From assembly GCF_963678975.1 (NCBI RefSeq), contig NC_089274.1:16757633-16821632 (forward strand): a stretch of 64,000 nucleotides of DNA, in the 5' to 3' direction. The number at the start of each line of letters is the position of its first letter. The stretch's first letter is position 1. Below the pieces are notes generated by a model that was given only the letters and a program-made list of their open reading frames with translations, did not search any database and was not told the origin of the DNA. Shown here piece by piece: positions 1 to 11,379 of the stretch. The DNA comes from Dysidea avara (taxonomy: Eukaryota > Porifera > Demospongiae > Dictyoceratida > Dysideidae). The position numbers and the translations under genes are program-made.

Positions 1-626
1 TGCAGAGTTGGCCAGACCTCCCATACAGATTTGTAGACATAGCTATATACTTGTTACAGGGTTAATGTTAACTCTCAAACTCAATAAAATGATACAATTA
101 GCTATTAGCAAGTTGAAGTCTCCATCAAGTCATTCACTGATGCACAACAGGTTTCCCCAACTCTATTCACACATTACCATAACCAAAGACAATTCAATTT
201 GACATCATGGTTTGCTGCACTCATGTACTGCACTGTAATTCAAGCTGCTAACACTACATTATTTACAAAGGGTGAAACAAATATCAAACAGTACGGTAGT
301 ATTGGGATCACCCATAAAATGATGTACGCCGCCTAAAATGTTGCCTTCAAAAATCATCCTAGAGACATCTTACGAGATGAAAATCACCTTTATGGATAAT
401 ATTAGTCCATCTCACATCAAATACAGCATTATAAACAAGAAAACACTAATAGGCGACTGGATATAGAATTGAAAATAAATCGCCAAAACTCAGATTTTAG
501 TCTGCCTGCCTGATCAGTCGCAAGCCATATACAGCAGTCACCCTGATAGAACAGTCACACACATGTATAGCTGTATACTATAACAAAAAAAAACCAAACA
601 AACTAGTATTTTAATTTAAGAATGAA

Positions 627-830
627 GTAGGGATCCAAGCAATAAAAAGTAGTGAAACAAGGGATGAATGATGGCATTACAATATAGCTCGGTGGGAAAA
701 TCCCTATTTCGGCATTCAGTGAACTAAATCATTGTTATAACATGCCAATGTAGGGATTTTCCCACCGAGCTATGCTGTAATACCATCATTCATCTCTTTT
801 TTCACTACTTTTCATTTATTGCATCCCTAC
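627..830. mobile_element. Foldback MITE
   Basis: Two imperfect arms of about 90 bp face each other. The left arm starts GTAGGGATCCAAGCAATAA and the right arm, read in reverse, starts GTAGGGATGCAATAAATG. Both arms then contain the block GGTGGGAAAATCCCTA. The centre is a short AT-rich loop. There is no reading frame. The superfamily is unknown because I could not fix the target duplication. Confidence 0.7.
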
Positions 831-1320
831 TTTTCTGAACTGAATCTTCTTCAAATTAACGAATGAACTAACAATGTCTAATTGACAGATTAACAACTAT
901 TTTAAAAAATACAAATATTTTTCTTAATGAATGAATAACGAATGTGTACTATTCATTAGTACTCTTTACAGTCCAGCCATTATCAATATAGGCACAGAAT
1001 TTTCAAGCAGTTTGCAAGTGTATTGGCATATTTTCAAGCCAGCACAGTCCATGTGTATCTGATCCAACTTCATTCTGATCTTCTGATCATAAAGGTACTA
1101 TGCAGTAGTGGGTATGCTCCTCAAATTACAGATACATTCTCACATGTGAAACACTAGCTATGACAAAGCCAGCCAAATGTAACCAATAATGTCTAGCATA
1201 AACGAAGTAGCGAGATCAATAACACATAACATACCAGTATGGTTATGTGTTGTTACCCAGGATACATGCAATAAATTAACCATGGGGGGTCCATTGAATA
1301 CAAGTGAAAGGAAAAATTGG

Positions 1321-1488
1321 GAATTTTACAGTATTCAGGATCATAGAAAACAAAAATCAGTGAAACAAGGGAGGTCTACAGATAGAGGTTGACTATACCT
1401 GCAGATAATTATAAGTATATCTGCAGGTAGGCGACCTCCCTTGTTTCACTGCTTTTTGTTTTCTATGATCCTGAATACTGTAAAATTC
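1321..1488. mobile_element. Foldback MITE
   Basis: This is a nearly perfect hairpin. Arms of about 75 bp (1321-1395 and 1414-1488) begin GAATTTTACAGTATTCAGG and both run through TGAAACAAGGGAGGTC-like sequence. The loop carries a second small palindrome (CTGCAGATA / TATCTGCAG). It is non-coding. The arm similarity indicates a young element. Confidence 0.75.
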
Positions 1489-1896
1489 CAACCCCATGTC
1501 TTGTTTGTTAACTTTATTGTAACACATGACTAGTGAAACATGCACATGTATACTGCATCAAAAGTAAGAAGGGAACCAGACAATCAATTACTGAAAATTG
1601 CCAAGTGGCCATTATGTTTCATTTTCAGCTATGCTACAGCATTACAAATGAAGAACAGTACAAGAAGTAACTCTGCAATCAATCCAGTCACTACAGGATT
1701 CCTGTTTATACAAACCTAGCTATAGGGAAATCATCACATGCTATACTGCGAATCGACGCCTTGAGCTGTCAGTGAAGAGAAATGAGACACAAAAAGACAA
1801 AGGTAAGTCCATGATGTATGCATTATATGTACTGCAGTATGCCAAAAGGCACCTGTCTGGCTGAAGCAAAAAAAAAAATCAAGCCCATAGTCCCAG

Positions 1897-1950
1897 CAAG
1901 AGTTTATAATATAAAGAGGGAGCCCTCCCTCTTTATATTATGAACTCTTG
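1897..1950. mobile_element. 54-bp MITE, CAAGAGTT family, 7-bp target duplication
   Basis: A 54-bp palindrome with ends CAAGAGTTTATAAT / ATTATGAACTCTTG. It is flanked on both sides by the 7-bp direct repeat GTCCCAG (1890-1896 and 1951-1957). It is the shortest of three copies in the window; the others are at 21165-21624 and 32677-32857, and each has its own 7-bp duplication. It is almost only two terminal repeats back to back. Confidence 0.8.
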
Positions 1951-2539
1951 GTCCCAGCCATTATTAAGTTACGCAAGTCAGTCAGTCAGGCAGTATAAAA
2001 TTCCTCTTAAAATCTTCAAGAATTGTAGCAACCTATAGGAAGTGTTTTGGGAAGTACTGAAGGCACTTTTATACCTAACCATTACTGCCAAGGTGCCATG
2101 AAGTATTGTGAGGCTGGTTTCTGGCCAAACTTTTTTGTGAGAAAGTAAAACCTCCATGATCCCTAACATACAGTTACTACTGTACTGTATGATATGAAAC
2201 ATTTCAAACTTAATATTTCAACCAAGACAGACAACCAGATTTTCTATTATGCCACATTTTCAACAGAGGCAAAAAAATCACACACTCTATTTTTTAAAAC
2301 AAGAAAAAAAAATCAATGATCCTAATTTGTTAACTACATTTTTTTGATGGAAAATTATGTGGCAATTCGAATCAATTAAAACTCAACTATTAGAGACTGT
2401 GGGATATACATAGCTATACTTAAGATGCAAGCACTCTGCAAATTCAGTACTTTACAAAATACTATTATTACTGCAACCACTTAACTAGCTTATGTACACA
2501 CATGTCCATAAAAGAACAGAAGATATAAAAGACATTTAC

Positions 2540-3834
2540 CAGATACAGCTCCCAAGTCACTGCCATACCACTCCACTATCTCAGGTGCCAACACCAATGC
2601 AGAGAGGTCACGAAAATCACAAGGTGTCTTCTCTATTTTTATAAAGCAGGATGAATGCACCTACAAAGGTATGCATAAACATGTCAACAATAAGTATTCC
2701 CCAAGTTGACTTTTAGTTAATGTTCAAATGATAACCCATGTCACGCCAATCACTGTCTATTATTCAACATTTTTGAAATGTAAAACTATTATAGTGCTAA
2801 CTGTAAACAACTTCATTTGCACCCAAGACATAACGATACAACTGAAACTAAGTAAAGGGTTCATTTCTTATTGTACACAATATCATAATTGCTATTGGAA
2901 CAAAGAACAATGATAGTGTTTTCTCTTACCAATATGCCACACCAGGTGCACCTCATCCCATTAAGACACTGGTCACCATAAGATTTTCCGCACTCTTCAC
3001 ATTTTCCTTTAGGCAAGTTCCCTTCAATCCAGTGATGTTTATGCTGCCTCTGTAGTTAAAGATGCTGGTAGTGTTGCAATCCCTTAGTACCTTACCACTG
3101 CTTCAATACTGTAGAGTGACGTTGCCTTACAGTTTACAAGAGCATATAACTTGCACTGTTTATGAGCATAGTAGTTACACACTGTAAAGCAATATCGAAT
3201 CTATGAATAAAATCAGCTTTACTAACCAAGACAGCAAAACAGTGTAGAAGAATCAGCTTTCTTCCTACATACATTACAGAAACGTCTCTTGGTGGTCACA
3301 GCCTTGCCCCACTTGTGCGCCAGTGGTTCCTGCACATTACATTATGTGGGATAACAGAGCTAATATAGCTATAACTTACTGTGATGGCAGTCAGGGCGAG
3401 ATGAGGGCACATGGTAACCAGTGTGTTCATACATTTCTCATGGCATGTGAACCTACACACTGTAGAAAACAAACCCACAGACATGACAGTCAAATAAGGA
3501 ATGAACACAGTATAGCTATCAATCAAGTGCAGACTTATAATCGGAAGCCATCTAATGCCCAAAGACACTCCCATAAGCAATCAACACAAATGGACGACAT
3601 CTGCACCTTCAAGGTATACTAAACGTGTGCACTTTAGCATTTTTTGAGTCTTAGTAGTGCGTTAGTGTGATGTAGTGTTAGCGATCGCCACTCACCTCTG
3701 CACGTGAATCCTTGTCCCTTGATTCCCCACAATAGATCGCTGCAGTGCTCGCAGTATGTTGGCTGGAAGAAATTTCGGCGCTTAAAGTCGTGCCCAGAAT
3801 GTCGCTTTTTCTGACTAGTCATCGGTTCCATCAT
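2540..3834 (-). CDS. DGKQ: Diacylglycerol kinase theta-like, N-terminal part (partial, 6 exons)
   Basis: Exons, right to left: 3696-3834, 3380-3459, 3227-3329, 3096-3181, 2930-3049, 2540-2660. All have GT-AG borders and matching phases. The product (about 215 residues here) carries three C1 (zinc, diacylglycerol-type) domains. The first fits the HX12CX2CX13CX2CX4HX2CX7C rule exactly, starting at HDFKRRNFF and ending in MNTLVTMC. The second starts at HKWGKAVTT and contains RRFCNVCRKK. The third contains HHWIEGNLPKGKCEEC and MRCTWCG. The HHW.EGNLP and KRRFC.VCRK blocks are characteristic of DGK theta, which phosphorylates diacylglycerol to phosphatidic acid. The start is the first of two close ATGs (3834). 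The Ras-associating and catalytic regions are not in the window, so the enzyme is incomplete here only because of the window edge. Assignment to the theta type is inferred from the C1 blocks. Confidence 0.82.
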
Positions 3835-3841
3835 GCACCTC

Positions 3842-6199
3842 CTCTAGGAACAAGTTCACAGGTACGCATAAACGGAAGCTCCGGTTTCTTGTTTTCGGAC
3901 ATTCGTTGCATTCTTACTATGTAGCGGCTTCGTGGTGTTATAATTATTTTTTTGTGGTTGGTATTGTGACGTAGGAATACGTTTAGTCTAAGTGATGTAG
4001 GAATACGTTTAAGTGGCGAATATCACATCACAACGGGTAGACACTTCCATACTCGTGACCGGGATTAAAAAGTCTGATCGCCAAAATGTATAATATGATT
4101 AATGAGCACAGATTACAATTACAGGGGGGAAACTATTACTATCGCCAAAATATTGCCTTGATCACTTGATTTCATCTTTCCAAGAGCCTGATCGTCAACC
4201 GTAAAAGCTTAGTAAATTCTCGTGTTGCTCAAAGTTAGCGCTTGATCGCCACTTTTGCGGACGCCTTGATCGGTTGATTCACTGCAAAAATACCTCTTGA
4301 TCACTTGATTAAATTTTGATGAGTGCATCAATTGGTGGTATGGAGGTGACTACCCCTTGCATCACTCTCGATATGGTAAATGTCCGGAGCTAGGATAGCT
4401 ATGTAAAACATGCAGTCATGAAGCCACGTAGTTTAGTGGTTGAACAACTATATTTAGTATATGGTCAAACAGCCATCAGTGTACAGTATAGCTGAACTGA
4501 GTAGTGAATGAAAGATTCAACACATACACTGCAGGGCCTTGGGGCCATTTTCAGCAATTGCATGACTGATGATACCCTGGCAACCTTGCTGGTAAGCAGA
4601 CTGTTATGCAGCCATACCCTGGCATCTACATACATGACCTACACATAGGAAATCCATGCACTGCATGCATGCCAGCCATTACAGCTACATTCTAACTTCC
4701 TCAGTGAAGAATTGGTATAGTATAGAGCAAACCAACAGTCAGGTTGCAGTTGTAAATTTAGCTGCTATCTCACCCTCTGAATTTCAAAAACAAACCATCA
4801 AACAGCAAAAATAAATGAAAAACTGAAATGGAATATAAATAGCTACTGAAAACAAACTGCTCATGTAAAACTTCCTATAGTATTGACATGGTTTCACCAT
4901 GACACATTTTGTGTACATAAGTTGCATGGAGAAAGGACCCATGGCCACTTAATTGGCTGGCTATGTAGAAATTTCAAAACTAAGTCAAGTAGGATGATTT
5001 TTGCACTTTTCAAATCATGAACCAGCTATTCAATATTGAAGCTAGCTTATATTTTGATGACTCTACACTCTCGAAAATTGTATCACGTCCCTTGTAATAA
5101 ACTGATTTACCATTATGCGTAATACGGTATTGCTGTGTTTTATAAGACCTATAGCTGTTTGTTATGTCATGGATGCTATATGTGGTTATGGTGAGGTAAT
5201 ATTTAGAACAGCATGCAGTCTTATGAAGTATATAGCTAAGCCATTCTGCAAGTAAGGGTTCATTGTTTATGCATATAGGTGTGCATGATTTCATGGCCAT
5301 TTCAATTTGTGTATGTCAATTGATTAGTTTTGTGCACCTATCTCAGCATCGAGGTCATTTCAAATTTACATCTATCATGCTGCATGGATGTATATATATA
5401 TTAATAATTGTAAAACTCACAAAATTTGAGTATAAATACAATATATTAGGATTAGTAATTACTGTTCATAAAATATGAATTGAAAATTGTGTTCAAATTC
5501 AGTTAGTGTATATACAATCATTATAGTGCATGATTGGCAATTTGTTTCACAAATTTACCGATCTATACAGGAAAGAAGCTAAACTTGTAAGAATCAATGC
5601 ATGGGTAGTTATGTTCATTTCCTCGTGTACCTGATCTGTTATTATTGGAGATGTAGCCGGGTAAGGAGAGATCCACTAATTTGTGTACAATCTTGTATAA
5701 CATCAATAATCTCGTTTTAGTATATGCACATACAAAATAGATTTTAGACCCAAAGAGTTGAACATACGCGAAACACTATACTTGTCCTTTGGTAGTCTTC
5801 AAAAATAAAATGAGCTGCTTGTTTTTGAATTCTTTTGAGCTTGTTTAGTGTTTTTCTAGTATACTAGAACTAGAACTAAAATTAGTTTTAGTACATGCAG
5901 CCTTTTCTTTTTAGCTCTAGGAACTAGAACTAAACTATATATAATTTCATTACAATCTATTTTAAAAACTGGAACTATACTAGAAAAGCGTTATTTTTAA
6001 GTTTTTGAACAAGAACTAAACTAAAATTATAGCTTATAGTACTGAGAACTAAACTAAAACTTTTAGTACTGCAACTAGCTACTACTATTATTATTATCAT
6101 ATTTTATAATTGATATGCATGAGTATAGTACAATGATTAGTTACAAATTAAATCAGAATGTAAGAAAGCAATTAAGTAAGTAAATTAATTAAGTAATTG
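3842..6199. other. Intergenic, no gene seen
   Basis: The first 200 bases are the likely promoter region of the DGK-like gene. From about 4050 to 4340 a degenerate block repeats phrases such as CTTGATCACTTGATT and GATCGCCA, which looks like an old tandem repeat. From 5800 to 6080 the sequence is an imperfect ACTAGAACTAAACTAAAA low-complexity tract. Open frames on either strand have no protein-like composition. Confidence 0.5.
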
Positions 6200-7660
6200 A
6201 AGAGACCACTGGTGTACAAGTGTAGAGAATATATTGTTGTAGAGTTGGTGCACTGACAGTGATGACACTTGGTAAAGCATTCCACTGAGGGATTACTCAT
6301 TGAAAAAAGCTGAACTTGTAGCTATTAACTGTCAAAGATATTGTAACAAATCGTTTGTTGTGACCTCTAGTGATGAGAGAGATAATTGTTAATCATGCAT
6401 TCTGGGAGTGAAACGTCTATTAAACCATTTAAGATTTTATAAAGAACACATAGAGACTAAATTTCTCGTCTCTTCTTCAAGCTGTCCCACTGTAAAGTTG
6501 ATAACATTTCACTAACACTGCTGTATCTGCTAAAATCAGGTATACAAGAACTGTTACATGTTGTTTGAGATTTACGTAGCAGGAGCCTGATTGGTGAACT
6601 AACCATCTGGCACATTAAAACCCGACTTTGAAATACACATTAACATATAAGATGCATGGTTAAGAGCAAATGCAACTTTCCATTGCTATCTCAAGTAGTT
6701 GTAGCAACCACTACCCTGGTGGCAGAAAGGATAATGGCCGAGAGAGGTGACAAGAGAGAAATAAAACTGCATGACAGATAGAAAGAGATATCTACTTACT
6801 TAGAAACAAAAATATGATTGTTTAAGTGGATGTTTTTTTAAAAATCTTTGATTAGGTTCTACTTCTAAAAGTGCATGGTATAGGATGAATATTACACCTA
6901 TAGATAGTGATCAACTTTTTTGTAAAGCATATAAGTATGACAAAGTATATACATCAGTACTGTACTAGAACTAATACTTACTAAATGGCAGGTACTATAA
7001 TACTAACTAATATTGTTTCAGAGAACTAATACTGGCAAACTATTCAGTATTGTTTCTAACAAGGAACACTATAGAACTAATACAAAATGTTTTCAACAAT
7101 GCCGGAATACTATAACTATAATACTAAACTTGAAATATTTCTGGCAACTGAATTAGAACTGTATCTGTATACCAGAATAACACTATATTGTTGTTACAAT
7201 ATATGCATGGGGAGACCATACTGTTGCTGCATAGTTCAAAATTGGTTTGACATATATATTTTATAAGCATCAAGTTTTACCCTTCGATTACACTGATTCG
7301 AATTCCTATGTAAAAAGGACAGGGTCTTCTGACAAACCATCCATGCATGGACAAGCTGAATCCACATGATGATTAAACGTTAATCTGTTATCAAAGATAA
7401 CACCCAAATACCTATAGCTTTAGTAGCTGGTCTGAGCTTTTGATCGTCCAGAAGATATTCAGTGGTGAAGGGATTATGTTTTAATGTAACTCGTATAGCA
7501 CCATACATTTATCAATGTTGAAATGCATACCCTAAGTTTTTGCCCAGGTATAGCAAGTTTGTTTAGGCCTTCTTGAAGGATTTCAGCATCAGTAGCTGAC
7601 ATGATGTTATACCACCTGCAAATAGGCGCATGATGATGATAAGTTATTGGGGATGTCATT
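6200..7660 (-). pseudogene. Decayed non-LTR retrotransposon (reverse transcriptase remnant)
   Basis: Minus-strand translation, broken by many stops, resembles the C-terminal half of a LINE reverse transcriptase. Around 7400-7560 it contains phrases like FNIDKCMVL, followed by a YLLDD block and YLGVIFDNRLTF. At about 6230-6480 there is a stretch resembling RRFTPR...LSLSSLEV...LPSL. Such blocks occur in Jockey/CR1-type elements. No frame longer than about 60 codons survives. Low-complexity AACTAATAC sequence (6950-7160) interrupts it. Confidence 0.5.
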
Positions 7661-8203
7661 TATGTATATTATTAGGTTTTACAACATAGTAGTACAAGTT
7701 TAAAATATTGGTCGACAATTGGATGCATGGGTTTGTTCTATCACATTTCTTGAACAACGATGTCATATTAGAAATGCAATATTATAAAATACTGAAATTG
7801 CCAGGTGACAACACCAATATTTTCCTGATTTTCTGATGCTAAATCATATATTAATAGATTGGTGCTTGGAGTCTCTCCGCCATCTGTGCTGTTGGCACTT
7901 GCATCTACTTTGCATATTTAATGAGAACTGATGGTACAGGTGAAGAAGATTAAGCCTTCTTAATATACTGAATCATAACTGGCGGATTGTGCAGCTGTAT
8001 AACTTAGTGTATCTCTGGCTCACTGTTGCATGTATTTGAGTTGTTAACTAATGATTGCTGCTTCCGTTTAGGCCACTCCAACAAAATTCCTTGTTATTTC
8101 ATTTACCTCAAAAATACATGCGGGCGGGATGTTCATTATTCATTACAGATATTTCCAAATTCATACCTAACTTGCAGGTAAGAATACAGTAGAAATATTA
8201 AAC
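7661..8203. other. Intergenic, nothing recognised
   Basis: AT-rich sequence without a convincing reading frame, exon or repeat that I can name. It lies between the LINE relic and the pogo-type MITE. Confidence 0.4.
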
Positions 8204-8205
8204 TA

Positions 8206-8750
8206 TAGTGGAACCTGTGTTACGGTCAACTGGATTAAGCGGTCACCTTTGCATAACGGCCACGGTCATGAGATCCCAAATATTTTCCTATCAGTGTACA
8301 AATGTATGTATTGTAGTCTGCATTAAGCGGTCACCTGTCTAATGCGTATAACGGCCAACCAAGAATTTTATGAATCACTGTATACATAACTTCATCCTAC
8401 GCTTCCTTTTATGGTGGCTTGTTAAGCCAATAGTCTGACACCACAGCACCGCTTCAATTAATGCGCCATTATCACATTTCCTGCCTTTCAATGAATGCTA
8501 TACAAACTATCAGGCTTCATTGCTTAAACGTATTCAATAGCTACAACCAACATTCATAACAAGCTCACCTTGCCCTTTTTGAAAATTATTACTGTATTGC
8601 GGTTGGCGCGAGCCTCTTAATAATAATTCCTCATTTATAAGGGTCATAGCCACTAAAATACTGCAGACCACCTTATACTATAACAGCCACCTGTATATAA
8701 AGGCCAGATATATCTGGTCCCAAGGTGACCATTATAGACAGGTTCCACTG
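8206..8750. mobile_element. Pogo/Tigger-type MITE
   Basis: Terminal inverted repeats read AGTGGAACCTGT at the left and ACAGGTTCCACTG at the right. Homology extends inward for about 60 bp through GGTCACCTT and AACGGCCAC. TA is present at both ends (8204-8205 and 8751-8752), as expected for Tc1/mariner/pogo insertions. CAGTGGAACC-like ends are typical of pogo/Tigger derivatives. The 545-bp interior has no transposase frame. Confidence 0.75.
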
Positions 8751-9068
8751 TATAAGAACCTGAACAGTGAAAAGCTAGCTAAATTGGCTTTCTGAATGCT
8801 AAACTAGTTACTGCTAGCTATGCAATCACAAGATAAATAGCTAATGACAAATGTTCAGTTGACAGCAATGATGAATGACCGTGCATGCGGGAGAGAATCT
8901 GCATGCAGGCGGGAAATTCCGGGAAACAATGAGTTTTCTAGGAGTGGCCTAATAGGTTTATTTATTGGTGTTTGGTTCCATTATAAAGCACCTCAAACAG
9001 CAGGCCGGTCTCCACTTTTTGTGGATATCAGTTTGCCAGACAGCTTCACTGCATCTCGTTGTTATATT

Positions 9069-9190
9069 ATATAGTTATACAACGGCCACGAATGCTCTGC
9101 CTGATATAAACGCACGAGCTTGAGGGCCGTTAGGCCCGAAGGCAAGTGTGTTGTTATACAGGCAGAGCACGAGTGCACGTTGTATAACTG
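9069..9190. repeat. Long hairpin, GCTCTGCCTGATATA type
   Basis: The sequence GTTATACAACG...GTGCTCTGCCTGTATAACAACAC folds on itself around a GGCCGTTAGGCC loop. The same architecture recurs at 14845-14942 and 15385-15476: TATAC, TGGCCAC, TGCCTG-ATATA, then a CCGAGGGC-type loop. It marks the left border of the repeat block 9-15.5 kb. Confidence 0.65.
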
Positions 9191-9192
9191 TT

Positions 9193-9470
9193 ATGTACCA
9201 CTCACCTAATAGGTGGGGAGAGTCTCACAAGACGGCTGTAACACTTATAAAGGCCAGGTTTCTAACATCGATTGTGGGTAACCAAGCCAGACGTTGCAAT
9301 AACGTTCCCCCTGCAGTACTGCAGCCACCTGAGATATTGAAAGCTAGTACGCTATGGGTTATATCACTAACCTGCATTTGCTGTTCGACTATCATCATGT
9401 AGTGCTCAGCCGGCATTCCAGCGTGCCATATAGACTATGCACCAGACTAATCACCATAGTGATTCTCTCG
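9193..9470. repeat. ACCTATTAGGTGAG-associated repeat piece
   Basis: This starts with CACTCACCTAATAGGTGG, a small palindrome that also occurs at about 9878, 10469 and 15185, each time at a repeat boundary. The rest contains short open frames on both strands that overlap each other and have no recognisable domain. It is probably the end of an old element. Confidence 0.4.
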
Positions 9471-9696
9471 AGCGAAAAAAAGCAGCTAAATAGACGGTTT
9501 AAGTAAACAAAACCTAACTACTAAACGATACTAGTCTAATTCTTACTATTTACACTGGCTAAACTCGAATCTGGTGGCATGACAAAACTGGTTCCCACAA
9601 TCGAACATAAAGGTTAGTATTATTTAGAATATATTTGTTTTATTGAGTCATTGTCGAAGTGGACTACAGTCTAATCTGGGTTAAGATGGCACCAGA

Positions 9697-9920
9697 CTAG
9701 TAAGGTGTATAAGTACGTTTATATATGTAGACTAGAGTTGTGGCCACCCGCGTTGGCTTTTTCAATCGCCATTGGCTGCTTGAAAACATTATACGTATTG
9801 GTGACGTTATGGCCCACAATCCACCTTTACGTGTCAGGCTATAAAAGAATTCAAGTGATCTGTGAAGTGTCTTTCCACCTATTAGGTGAGGTGTCATAGT
9901 GGTCTTTGCCAGTGCCTATA
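9697..9920. repeat. ~220-bp repeat, inverted copy at 15160-15395
   Basis: The segment from CACCAGACTAGTAAGGTG to the CACCTATTAGGTGAGG box is present almost unchanged, in reverse orientation, at 15160-15395, and both copies continue into GTGGTCTT(C/T)GCCA. The two copies enclose the 31-bp minisatellite and the large palindrome. They could therefore be long terminal inverted repeats of one composite element, or two insertions of one repeat. Confidence 0.7.
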
Positions 9921-10459
9921 TATACCACTTTGACACCTCAGATCAAAGGAAACCACAGGGTTATATATCACATATTTCCCTGACCACTACTGCCTTTGAT
10001 GCTGAGGCAGCTCAGTTCCCTTTGATTATTTATATAGAGATGCTTAAAGTTTTGCATTGTGGGTTTGAATTAGAGCTGCTTAAAGTTTTTCATTGTGGGT
10101 TTGAATTAAACATGTTGATTTAGTTAGGGGCATTGTTGTGAAGTAAAAAGAAATGAGTGAGTTAACATTGCATAGTTCAGTTACTAAGCACTAATCATTC
10201 TTGCAATGTGGGGATTGTTTTTCTACAGAGTACATTTCAACTGCACGAAAAGATGTCTCAAACATTCACAACCTATATGTCTAAGTGTTTATTTTAGCAC
10301 CTTAGGTAACTTTATTCATCCACAAAGTGGTTATTTGGTTTAAAATGGTATCACTACAACCAGTGAAACCCACAATCATTTCTTTTTTGCGCCCACAATT
10401 TAAACCCACAATCGTTTTGCAAACCTCTGTATAAAAGTAATGTGGTGAATGCAGGTTTG

Positions 10460-11290
10460 CCTTCCTTCACCTATTAGGTGAGCATGCCAGAGTGGTATAT
10501 ATCAAGACACACGGTAGTGTGTCGTGCGGCCCAAGAAGCCGGCGCGCCACACCGTGAGTATATTGACAGGAAGAACGAAAACGTCATTTTCACACCTTTG
10601 TATTTCGGTGATCACTTATCTGATTGGAACCAAATTTGCTACACAGTTGCCCGCCAGCCAAGGGAGTCTACATTCCAAATTTGAAGGAAATCGCTCCAGC
10701 CATTTCCGAGATACGAGCTGCCAAAGTTTCGTTTTTTTTCTTCGTTTTTTTTTCTTCGTCTTTTCGCACACTTGCAAAAATTGCTATAACAAGCAAACGC
10801 GTACTCCGATCGCCTTGAAATTTGGCACACAGAAAGGGAGTCCAAAGGCGAATCCTAGCATCAAATTTGGTACAAATCCGATGAATGGTTCAGGAGTTAT
10901 GACCGATTATTCGCGTAAAACAAGATCGATTTGTTGTCACGCCTACAGGGTAAACCGCTTCATGGAATGAGTTGAAAATTGCTATGTAGATGGAGTAACC
11001 ATCGTAGGAGTGCCTTTTGGTGGTTTGAAAGGAATCGAGATAAAGACCACGGAGATATGACACAAAACCCAACCTGTGTCACAATTACGCGATCGATTTT
11101 TATGAATAAAAAAGTATTAGTTTTCACGCCTACTAGGCAAACCGCTTAGAGCAATAAGCTGAAAATCGGTGTATAGCTGGAATAATCTTCATAGAAAGTC
11201 CTTGCAGTAGTACAGAAGAATCGGATTACAAACCACTGAGTTACGATTCGAAAGCCAACTCCGTGTAGCAAATGCGAGATCGAGATACTC
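10460..11290 (+). repeat. Degenerate tandem repeat with ORF-like composition
   Basis: This begins at a CACCTATTAGGTGAG box. It contains at least two, perhaps three, diverged units of about 150-190 bp. Compare CGCCTACAGGGTAAACCGCTT (about 10940) with CGCCTACTAGGCAAACCGCTT (about 11130); each is followed by (A/G)(A/T)TGAAAAT and later by GGAAT.GA. A third, weaker unit starts near 10800. The longest frame (10524-10970) is rich in basic residues and runs across the unit boundaries. I regard it as non-coding. The block ends at a TCTAATAGAACAGTCAC motif and leads into the minisatellite. Confidence 0.5.
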
Positions 11291-11379
11291 TAATAGAACA
11301 GTCACCCTAATAGAGCATTCGGCTAATTTATTTACTCCATTATAGAATTTTATTACATCACAAGTTATTGTGTAGGGAG

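Larger units (their letters stand above)
1..2539. other. Probable long intron of the DGK-like gene, with MITEs
   Basis: No exon could be recognised here, although the diacylglycerol-kinase-like gene on the minus strand must continue to the left of its sixth exon (left edge 2540). The stretch is AT-rich and holds three inverted-repeat elements, listed separately at 627-830, 1321-1488 and 1897-1950. The longest minus-strand reading frame (1978-2202) resembles no part of a DGK. The most likely reading is one large intron interrupted by transposon relics. Catalytic-domain exons would then lie outside the window. Confidence 0.45.

Noticed and set aside
1978-2202. Seventh exon of the DGK-like gene
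   Set aside because: The frame has no DGK or Ras-association similarity and no suitable splice borders were seen.
5010-5300. 96-codon minus-strand gene
   Set aside because: No motif, no homologous pattern, composition follows AT-rich background.
10524-10970. 148-codon gene
   Set aside because: The frame crosses repeat units, is full of Phe runs from a T tract, and shows no domain.
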